A DNA stretch of 64,000 nt from Tanytarsus gracilentus (lineage: Eukaryota > Arthropoda > Insecta > Diptera > Chironomidae), in the NCBI GenBank assembly GCA_038502055.1, contig JAXRKN010000041.1:3639501-3703500 (forward strand), in the 5' to 3' direction. A model generated the notes under the pieces. The model saw only the letters and a program-made list of their open reading frames with translations. It ran no database searches and had not been told where the DNA came from. Every line of letters begins with the position of its first letter. The first letter of the stretch is position 1. Made by a program: the position numbers and the translations under genes. This document shows, in pieces, positions 50,601 to 62,600 of this stretch.

Positions 50601-53600
50601 TAAAGTTACTAAATGTGTGAAATTTCAGCGGCAACATAAATATTTTGTATTAAAATCTAATTTTATTTTCATATTTATGTTGGTCTCAATCATTGAAGTA
50701 GTTTAATTAAAATCAATCGTATTTGATTGTGATTGATTTTAAGTTTAAATAGCGGATGGATGTGTGATATCATTTTGCTTTAATTTTTCATTTCTTAATT
50801 CTTATATTGCGTAATATTATCATGTATTTCTTTAAATTATCATTAAAGCGATTTAGCAATTTTTTCTCGTAAAAATCATTTAGATTACATACCCGGTAAT
50901 TGCTGAACATCGCCTGAATGTCCATCAAGTGGTGTCGGTGGTGGGGTTGTGATTTTTCGTACTAAAAAAATCAATTAAAATTTGAACGTCACAAAATTAC
51001 TAGAAAATTTCTCACCTGACTCCACCGTCTTTCGCTGAATGAGTTCCTCATCCGAATCTGAATACTGGTGATGAGCGTCACTGACGTCATCAAGGTTAAT
51101 GCTTTCGATCGTTCGAATTGTTGTTGTGGTAATAATTTCTTTGGTTTCACCCGGCTGAACGGTTGTAGTTGTGGTGACTTGACTCTGAATATTATCAGCC
51201 TTTAAACGTGCCTCCTCTAAAATATCATCGACCTCACTCGGATCCATGACTTCGCGTTCGAGACGTTCAAACTCATCCTCGGTTATGTCATCGCCTTGAT
51301 CGTAGATGGTTGTTGTTGTTGTCACAACTTCACGCTTCTTAACAATTGGCGACTCTTGACGTCCATTTTCATAGTCGCTTGGGACTGAAGTCTCGCGGAC
51401 AGTTGTGGTTTTTGTGACTGTCGTTATTGTCTTCTCAGGCACGTCCTTCTCGAAGGTTGTATAATGAATTTCAGATGCGAGAAAATCTTGTGTACTCGGA
51501 ATTGCTTCGTGTGTGAATTTATGTTCGAATTTTTCGACATCACCGAGTGTCTTCTGGAATTTATCTTGCAACTCACGATCAAAGTCATGCTTATCGACTG
51601 AAGAGCTATCGTGTGAGGTGATCTTTAGCTTCACAATTTGTTCCGGTATGACAGTGGACTTGTAGGTGTTGTCGACAGGTTGTTGCATTAAAATTTCATC
51701 TTCAAGTTTAGCGCGAGTGTCCTCAATCACACTCTGTCGCTTAATTGTGATAATTTCTTCAACAATTTCTTTTTGCTGAACCGTTGGTGCTTGCTTGACC
51801 TCACCCGAAAGACGCTTTTCGATTCTCTCGCGACGTTCGGCAACTGTTCGTTTGGCAGCTTCGTCCTCATTTTCCGAATCGACAACTTTTTCTTCTGCTG
51901 AATATTTGCTTTCATCGTGTTCATAGCGACCGAATCGTTTCTTATTGATTTCTTCAAGTGATTCTGAGTCCTTTATCAGGTCAGACTCCTCATAGCCGTT
52001 TGTGTCATTTGTGCGCTTAGAATTTCGCTTAATGACAGTCGTTGTCGTTGTTGTGGTGGTGGATATTTTACGAATTAGACAACGTTCAACAATGTCATCT
52101 CTTCCGATTGATCGGAGGCCATTTTCGAGGATATTAATGTCGTTTTGTTTCTTGGTCTGGAAAAGTTTTAGCATAGCTTGCGCTTGCTGTGCAGTACTAT
52201 TCGGGTAGTTTTCAATAATATCTTCAATCTCTTCCTCACTGACACCAATTTCAGGTGCAAGTTTGATCCAATCATCGCCCAAGAAGTTTGAGACATCGCT
52301 CATCCTCAACTCAGCACCCAATCGACTATACTCGTCAGTGGGATATTTATTGCGTAGATGTGATGAGAACTCGACACGTGAAATGTGTTCAGTGCTGCCA
52401 TCGAGTACGGATGCTTCGGGGATGATATCTTCAGGCAGAACAATGTTAAGACAACAGATCGGTGTTTGTGGTTGTTCACCTTTGGCGACTTTCGGTTCGC
52501 GCATAAACAAAACGCGACCAACTGTGTCGGCATGCTGATCCTTTACACGCACCGAGAAGGGCAGACGATTCTCTCTAAATGCCTTGAATGGAAATTGCAA
52601 TTGATCGCCCGATTTTGTGACTGGCACAAGGTTGCCAGCAAGTTCCAAATATTGAATTTTATTCTCCAAAACCTCAACATCGCGACTCTTTGCGACTTCA
52701 GTGAAACTTTCTTGCTGCTCGAGTGTCTTATCTTCACGATCATCTGTCATGCAGAACACTCGCAATCTTGCCTCCATCGGATCAACGCGCTTCGCAAAAA
52801 CAACGAATTTTGCCATAAAAGGAACATGAATGGCTTCCCTAAAGGATTTATTGAGATCATTTTGGTTAAAGAGTTTAACACAACACAATGATTAAAAAAA
52901 GTTTTAAAATTCTTAAACGTACTTATATAGTTCGGTAGCCATCTTGGTGGCATCAGCGATATTTCGACAGTCCATAAGCCAGAAACGTGCTGATACTGTG
53001 GTCGTGAATGAAACGCAATCGTTAACAAATGTCAGTGGTGTCGATCCAGTTACGTCTTCCCACTGTGCTCGTGTCGTTCCGCCTATGATATTTTTTTAAA
53101 TTGAACAATTTGCAAATGTTAATTTTTCTGAAAGCTTTCAAAACTTTTTTTTTTCATTTCTATATAATTCAGATGCAGTTTTTTTGCTAAATCAATAAAT
53201 TTCTTAACATTCATTGTTTCATGACGAAGTGTATCGAAAACTTATTTTATTAAACATACACAGCGAAAAACACATCTAGAACAGTTATGAGACATTAACA
53301 CATGCTGAACGTGTGAGGGATTTATTTGTAAATTATGTCACGATTAAATTAATTTTGTAAGGCTTCAATGTGAAGGTTTCACTCACAAAATGTCGCGAGA
53401 GATGATAAATATATTAAATATTACGTGACGTAATTTACAAATCGACCCCAAAATGAAAAATTGTGAAGAATTTAAAAATAAAATTGTTATACGAGATTTA
53501 AAGTTTTAAATTCTTCACAAAATAATTTTACATCAACATTCGTGAACTTTATGTTATGAGTGAGATAATGCGAGCGAACAATTTTCTGGTGAATTTTAAG

Positions 53601-56600
53601 CACTTTATGATTTAAATTTTAGTTTTAAACATTTAGCGTTTTTATGAGATGCGAGAATAATTAAATAAAGATTTTTTTAAATAAAATGTAATACTCAAAA
53701 GCCTCAATTTAAACGAAAGAAATAAAAAGCAAAAAAAGAGTAAATTTGAAATGAAAATCGACATCGAATAAACGCCAATCACCGTAAAAATTTTTGCATG
53801 TTGAAACCATTACTATTTTACCATCTTACAAGGTCATATCAAAAATAGCGGAAAACAAAACAAAAGAAAACTTTTCTTCATGACAGAAAAAGAAAACATA
53901 AAAAGGTGAAAGCATATGAGAACATTGAAAATGTCACGCATGTACAAAAATGGTGAAGAATAATGAAAATAGCTCAAAACAAATAATGATTTTGAAGGAA
54001 AAATCGGATTTTCAATAGTGAATTAATTAATTTTTTTCAGTTATGACAAAAATAATTTCGTGCAGAAAATTTTAAATTTTTTTAACAACTTTTTTCATTA
54101 ATAAAAATTATAAAATTTTGTGAGATAATGAGTACAATTTTTTTGACATTTTTATTATAAAAAAAGAACGTGTGGGTATAAAAATATATTTTTTAACATT
54201 ATTTCGACATAAAATAGTCAACGGTTTCAGAAAAGTTCCCTACGAGGGCAACTAACTTCACATCTTTTAAAACTCCTCGCAAAACTTGGATTTGGCCCGC
54301 AAGTTTGAAGAAAAAAAATAGAGTAAACCATAAAAATAAAACATGAAAATAATTTAGAAAATAAATAAAACAGAAATCAAGAAGAATAAGCAGAATGATT
54401 TGTTTAAGCTCGCTTTAGCTTGCGTGATTTAATTTTGATTTTTTTAAAAAGTTGATTTTTTGCCAAAAGCTTTTTATTGCAATAGGAAAAAACGAGCTGC
54501 GAATAATTTGGTAAAATGAAATAGACAGGAAAGTATTTGAGATATTTTAGTATGAGATCATGTGAATTTTTTTGTTCAAAAAGTATGCAAATTGACATTA
54601 GAGATTTTTAAAGGTGAAAAAGTTGAGAGAAAAAATATTTTTGGGAGGATAAAGATGACAAACTTATAATTCCGTTAAATTATATACGTTACAAATTAGT
54701 TGTACTTCGATGATTTTGTTTTGTTGAGAAAAAGTTATTTTCAAGCATGAAAGCGGGCATAATGGTGCTAATGGTCAGACACGCGCGTATTTTATGGAAG
54801 TGATTAAGCTTTGCTTCGAGCTTATTTAAAAAGGAACGTGACAAAAGCTATTTATTCAAAAATCAATCGAATGTCATTCGCTTGGATGTAACGTATATAC
54901 TTTAGAAGGTCATTTAATATGTAAAGAAAAAATAATTTATTTAAGGATTTTTTTTTGAAATTCAGACATTATTTTTTTTAAACTTGCAAACTGACAAATT
55001 TGTGATTTTTAAAGATCTAAATTAAAAAGTTCAATTTTTTCTAAAGTTTTCAAACGATAAAAAGTAATAATTTTTATCTGAATCTCAAACATTTCAAAAA
55101 TCTTTCAAATACTAAAAATTTTCCTTGTGACAAATCATAAAATCTCTCTAGAACCTTAGGACATTAGTCATAAAGAAAAATCAACATTTATGGATGACTT
55201 CAAAAGCTTTTTTTAAAAAACTAATGAATTTTCTCCCAAAAACTTTCAAATAACCAAAAAAGCATTTTTTTTAAACAAAAGAGTTTTTTGAAAGATTTAT
55301 TTTGATTTTTTTTTGCATTCAAGTTTTATTTTTCGTTAGTTACCTTTTAGAGATCTTTTCCGAAACACACCTTCGAATTCATGAATAATTGCAAGACAGA
55401 ATTCGTAAGTTAATTTTTATTGTGTGGATAATTTTTATTTGTTTTTGACGGAAATAATTTATTTCAAATAAATAAAAAAGAAGAGAGGGAAGGTAGAGAG
55501 AGAGTGTGGCATCCGTGCAATTTTCTGAGTTTTTTTGGGTGATTCTGTCGATGTGAGTTTAGATTGAAATTTTTATCTCGAAAACTTTAATCGTGATTTT
55601 TATCAAAACTGCTATTCTTATTTTTTAAACTACAAAACTCCTAAAGTTGAAATATTAAATGAGCCTAAGTGAACAAGCTAAGGCTTGCATTGAGAAAATT
55701 TATCTCTAGATTTTTTTAAATTTTCTTCTTTAGTTTTTAGTAATTGCTCTACTTTTACCCACTTTGCTAAATTTATGGTAATTTCTGCAAATATCTTAAA
55801 GACTATAAAACTGCACATAATTTTTTTAATAGCAATTGAGATAATTTTTTTTGTAAAAATGTCTTTCAACAAAAAAAAAGAGCCAAAAACGATTTTAATT
55901 TTCCTGAAAAACTTAAAAAGTTGCAAAAATTTCGAAGAATTTTAATTTAAAATCCAATTTTTCCTATTCAGGCGTCAAAAGCTAACGTTAGAATTTTCAT
56001 TGAGAAAAAAAATGAAAATTTTCACCAAAAAGTTTTTTAAAACGTAAAATTTTAATTTTTTTCGTGTCTCACTCAAAATTCAATAAAATATTTTCCAAAT
56101 AATTTCAATCAATGACTTACCTGTAATTGAACATAAGAGACGCAATGTGGGTGCATTTCCGGAATATTGATTGATCATTCCTTGACTGTGAGCACGTGGC
56201 GTTGGTATGCTCAGTGTAATAGCTTTGTGGAATTTACGACGACGCGGCTCAACAGTAACCACCGGAGAGACAGCGACACCACGTCCCAATAATTTTGCGG
56301 TCAAATCAGGATCAATTGGTTGAGCCTATTAATGTTGGAAAGTCACAAAGGACCATGAAAATTTTTTCAACGAGAAAAAGAAAGAAAAAATAAAAATTTA
56401 AAATTATAAAATAAATTGACACAATTTTTTTCAATTTTGTTTTCGGGAGAAAGAAGCGGTAAAAATCATAAAATCATAAAATTTTTGAAGCAAGGCTCGA
56501 AAATTTGAAATTATATTGAAATTTTGGTTTCGCATCGATCGAGTTTCTACAGTAAAAATAATTAGATGCAAAAATAAAATGAAAAATTGTGCAAATCAAC

Positions 56601-59600
56601 TTTTTTAAGAGTGTCAAAAAGTGACGAGGAAAAAAATATAAGAAATTTTTGCAAATCATAGAAACTCGAAATAGCTAAAGAAATTCTTATTTCTACAAAA
56701 ATTAGTGTTAATAAATCTTCATTTTTTTCAATGATTTGAAAAACTTCAAAGGAACACAAAAAAATATATATGAGCTTTTTATATTGAGATAAAAAGCCCA
56801 ATAAATTTAGTATATTTTCATTATTAACTATATGTCTAGCACTTAATCAACTACTTAATTTTTAATATAATTACTTTTTTCGAACCCTGTTTCATTTACA
56901 AAAATAAACATTAACTAAAAGTTTTTTTTGGGTGAGTGGATCAGTAAAGTTAGTAACACTTGGTCATTTTTTGTTAGTTTTAACTTCTTTATTTATTGCA
57001 AGAGAAAAGAAGAAAAGAGAAAAACTAAATTTATTGGGCACTCAGATAATTATTTTGCTCATTATTTTGTGTGTCTTCATCTTTGCGAATATCTCATCAC
57101 ATCAGTTTAAATTGCATATCATTGTCATGGTTATAAAAGTGAATTCTTTTTCTATTACATTGTGCAACTGTTATTTTTTTGAGTAAAGTTAAATGCTAGT
57201 TCAAAAATTGTTAAATGCTTGATTTTTTTGAGGAAAATTGTGAGATGAAAATGAGTAAATTTTTAAATCAATTAGTTCATTGAAAAATACTTAATTAATA
57301 AAATAAATTGAAATAATTGAATTTTAAAATCTCTCACAATTTTCTCAAAAATGTCTTTTTGAAATTCCTGAATCTTTGAATATTTATGTTGTTTGAATAC
57401 TGATTGGCTGGTTAATTATTAATTGAGTTAAGAAAAATTTTTTTTTCAGATTGATTATCAAGTTTTGTTTATAAGTTAAATTGATTGTTTAAAGTAGTTC
57501 GATAAATTCGAAATCATTTAATTAAGAGTTGCTAAAGTCGATTAATTGAGAATTCTAAATCATCGATAGATTAAAGAGGAAAAATGGCTTTAAGTCAATT
57601 TTCTAAATTCCTTAAGCGGTATTTTAAACAATTTTGATTCTGACTAGTTTTAATCTCAAATATTTGTTCCGATTTTTAATCAGCTATTTACTGAAAATAT
57701 CCATAGGCAATCTCCCTGTTCCTTTCTTAATTAATTTCTTATTCAATTACATTTTGAGTTGACAAGATATTTTTCATCATCATCCCTCGCGGATTTAAAA
57801 AATTTGTACTCACAAAAAAGTTTCTTAAATAAAATTTAAAGTTAAATTATGAGCTTTGAATTGTCGAAAAACAAAGAGAGAGAGAGAGACTTAAAGTGTC
57901 GCAATGGAGGGAGATTGTCATGCTTATTAATTAATTAGTAAGTTAATGCAGAAATACCGTATTCGTTCATTCAATCGCTAATTCTAGCAGAAACTAGAAG
58001 GATGAATTATTTTAATTTTAAATTATGCCAAATTAATTAAATCTGAAAATTTTCAATTTCAAACTTTTTCAGATTAAAGCCGGAAGTGCTTACGATATTT
58101 CTCATTATTACGTACAATGTTAGTTTGAAAAAAAAAATTAGTAAAATATTTTTTAAGAGATCTTCGAAGCCATGAGAAGTTTACCAAATCAAAGAAAATC
58201 TCTTCTTCTTTGGGACGTGATTAACACTAATTTTCCGCAATTTCTCTGGCGCAACGCCCTTGCGTGGCTTAAACAAATTTACCTGCAATCCAACTTTAAT
58301 TTTCTTCGTGAGTGCGCCTTGCGGGAAAACGGCTTGCACTTGTGGAACGACTGTGCTCGAGACCATGCCACCTTCTGGTCCAATCGCATGAACCTCTTGG
58401 TGAATGCGTGAAATAACGGCAAAGTATTGTGGAAAGTCGTAGGTGACGAAACGACAAATGCGACCACCGGCTAACTCATCCATTTGGGCGATATCTAAAA
58501 GATTTAATAATTAAAACTCAATTAAATTTTAATTAAAGTAATTTTCACCTTCTGGTTCGAAGCAGTCATGCAAAACTTCGTTGACAATCTCTTCGGAATT
58601 CTCGATGGTGTGTTCACGCCATGTTTCACCATTATCCGAGCGTAAAATGACAATTTCACGTTCCTTGCCTCTCAACGATGCAAAATGTGGAACTTCCATG
58701 ATGACTGGTCCAAGGAATTTGGCGCCAACTGGTCCAAGTTCAAGGACGCGACTAGCTAAAGCTTCACCTTCCATTAATGGTGGTGGATGCATGGTACGTT
58801 GTGGTTTTACATAGCGACATGTTATACGAGTCGGTTGTGCAGCCGAACGTGCTGGCACAATAATGCGAACACCGCTGTGACGACATCCTCGCATCGCTCC
58901 GCCACGGGCGTCGACAAGGAAGGAAACCAAAAAGCTGCAATCAGTCAAAAATTGTCTTAAGTGTATAATTAAATCACGCACAGTTCTTGTAAGGTGGAAC
59001 AACTAACAAACACAAAAGTGGACTACATCAAGTTTTTTTTTTCATAACATAAATCACACAAAATAATAATTAAAATAATTTTTAAATTTGTCTCGTGTTT
59101 TTTGGGGTGTTAAAACATCAAGTGGTGTTTTTTTGTGTTGACATGCAAAGTGGCCGATGAGAAATATCGAAGATTTTTTTTGATAGAAACACTTGTGACT
59201 TTAAATTTAAAGAGTCCGATAATCAAAATTTTGAAAGAAAATATTTTAAAATTCATTTCAAAAATCTGGGAATTTTTTTAAGAAGATCCAGGAAATTTTA
59301 ATAATCAGAGAAATATTTAAAATCTTTAAAGTCATTTGATTACATTAAAAACTTTTTTGTGCACTTAATTTTTTTTGACCATCAAAAAATAAATTAAATA
59401 TGTTAGAGACATCGGTGGAAAATTAAAAAACCAATAAAAAGAAAAGGAAACCAAAGAAGAACGGCAAAAGGTTTGTGTGTCAAATTGATACTCACTTCTT
59501 CCAATGTAATTTACTACATTGTTAAATATATTTTTTTGGTATAGAGAATTTTGTGTGTATGATTTTTTTTTATATGGATGTAGGTAGAGGAGTTTTTTAA

Positions 59601-62600
59601 GGAGTAGTATCCAAAATTCAAAAGCAGCATTAAAGAGATGGCGAAATTCAAATGAGATTTAGAAGGCATTTTTCAATTTAAAACAGAATTCTATAAAGCT
59701 TACCCGACATGCTGCGGATGACGATCGATGACAATATTGTCAGCAGCGACTGCAAAGTCAGTGACATCTTTTTGCTCATTATGAACAATTGAGACGTGTT
59801 GGGGACTGATTGAGTCCTCGAGTGCTTGTGGTGGTTTCGATTCAGTTGACTGAATCATTTTATTATCGACACGCTCATCACGTGTAACGTCAATAGGGAG
59901 CGAATCATCTCCCAAGGATTTCATTTCGTCGACTGTCAAGTAGCGATAAGGTTGATCTGACAATGCTGTGTCTTCACCTAAAATTAAAGAATTTTTTACA
60001 ATTATTTTAAAATTAAAATATTTTGAAAAGAGAAAAATCCAAAAGTGAAACACAAAAAGCAAATGAATTAAGCACAGGTGCGGATCGATCACAACTTACG
60101 TATCATGTTATCACCATTAAAGTAGGGAAGGTAAATGTGACTACCATTTGATTGCTGATCTAAGTTAAAGCCAATGGACGTGCCAAGCACTAATTCATTT
60201 GCATCGCCTTAATTATTTAATTAGGGTATTTTTCAAGTGTTTAGCATTTAATGAGGTTAAGATGAATTGCGGAAGAAAAAGAGGAATAGAAGAAAGTCAA
60301 AGTTTCTTAGATTTTTTTAAAGGTTATGGACATGAATGAGGGTTTTAAGTGTCAATTTTATGTTCAGCCAATCAAATGGTAATTTCGAGGTTTATCACAA
60401 CAACAGAAAAAAAAGAAAGTGGAATTTTGAGGCATGCAAGTGTTTGGATTTGTCGATGTAAGGCAAAATGAAGCATAAAAAAGGGTTATTAAATAAAGAT
60501 TGAGATCAACACCAACCTTCTTCTTCTGAATCGGACATAAATGTTTCATGCATTGCCTCGGGTGCAACGACACGATATTTCTCATCGGTCATTGAGGTTG
60601 ACATAGCAACTTCCGTGTCTGTCACTGGCTTCAATGAGTCAAAAACACTGATGTAACCCAATTTTTGTGCAATATGCAAAGGTGTTTGACCAGTCTAAAA
60701 ATATTTTAATTATTTATTTTTTAATCTGATTATAAAATTTGATAAATCTTACAGTAGTCGCGGCATTTGGATCTGCCTTGCTCTCAACCAACACTTGAAC
60801 AATATGCAAATGTCCTTGCTGTGCTGCTTGATGCAATGCAGTGTAGCCAATTGATGTCGCTGAGTTAGGCTGTGCACCCTGCTCAATCAAATAACGAACC
60901 ATATTCGTTTGTCCAAAATGTGATGCGACGTGCAATGGAGTGTAGCCGGCTTTTGTTTGTGCCTCAATATTTGCACCATGCTTAACCAAAATCTGTGCAA
61001 CAGAGACTTTGTCTTCCTGCCCACAGAGATGCAATGGTGTCAATCCATTTTTAGCCTGATGATCGGCATCGGCCTTGTGTTCTAAAAGTAAACTCGACAT
61101 GTCCGTGTGACCCTCCTGTGAACTTAAATGCAACGGAGTAAATCCAGCCTTGCTTTCAGCATTGGCTTGAGCTCCATACTCAAGGAGAGTTGTCGCAATA
61201 TCCATTTGATTCTTTCGTGCGGCAATGTGCAATGGAGTATGTCCATTTTTAGCGATAGCATGAGGACTTGCTCCCTTCTCGAGTAACAATAAAGCGACAT
61301 TTTGATGATCGTAATGACTTGCAACATGCAATGGAGTGACTCCGTTCTTTCCTTGTGCATCAACCGGTGCTTCCTTTGACAAAAGCAGTTGAGCGACCTT
61401 AATGTTGCCATATTTCGCAGTCAAATGCAATGGAGTGAAGCCTTTCTTCGTTGTCGCGTCAATTTGAGCGCCATTATCGAGTAAAACGGCGGCAACCTAA
61501 AAGTAAAGTAATTTTTTAAATAATTTTAAAATTAAAAGTTTAAATTATGTCAAAAAAGCGTCAAAAATTTCATTTAATTTGCAACTAAAGTTGAAAAGTA
61601 ATCACTTTACTAAAAAAGTTAGTTGATTCTACTCTCTCAAGATAAAAGGGAAATCCATTGACCTCCAATGACTTTTAAATTTCAATTCTCAATCGCAACA
61701 AATGCACTTTAAATTATTTAGAAATTTCCCTTTTACCTTCATGAATTTTGTTATTTAAAAACTAAAACTTCAAACTAAAATTTTATGAATGGAGAGATTT
61801 TAGTTCATCATGAAAATGCTGTAGATAGCTTTATCTACTATGAGTTTGGGTTAAAAAGGTCTTTTGTTGGGATGCAAAACTCTATTTACCCACATGAATG
61901 AAGGATAATAAAAATTTCTTCACATTTTTCACTAAAAAATCTATAAAAGGGACATTTCTAAGGGAGGAAAAAGTGCACTTTATGCCTTTCCGAGAGAGAA
62001 ATGAAAATAATAATAAAAAAAACTAGCGAGAAATAAAAATTTTATTTTCGCTCATGAAAGAAAGAATTAAATATTTTTTTAACAATCATAACATAAAAAT
62101 AATAATAAAGAAAACTTCAAATGAAGTACTCTTGATGACGAATCCAAAATAATTGCATTAAATAAACGGTATCGATATGATCCATCAACTTTTTGGCAAC
62201 AAGATCTTTTACCTCATCTTGTCCTTCTTTGGCGGCAATGTGAAGCGCTGTGTACATATCCTTAGTGACAGCATCGACTTGTGCGCCATGTTGAAGAAGA
62301 AGCATAACGATATCAACATTTCCGAGACGTGATGCAATATGCAATGGAGTTTGCTGTTCACGTGCACGTGCATCAACTTTCGCACCATTGCGAAGGAGAA
62401 TTCTGATGATGTCAGTCTGATGATGAGTCAATAATTAGCAATCTAAGAAAGTAATTAATTATTCTTGCAATTTACCTGATTAGCTCTGGCTGCCAAGTGC
62501 AATGGAGTTTCTCCTCGAACGGTCGGGACATCGGGACTAGCTTCGTGTTGCAAAAGATAGATGACAATGTTCATGCATCCCATGAAACTTGCTACGTGCA

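Noticed and set aside
54681..54899. tRNA or microRNA at the inverted repeat
   Set aside because: The arms are too far apart for a miRNA hairpin, and no tRNA A/B-box or cloverleaf could be read.
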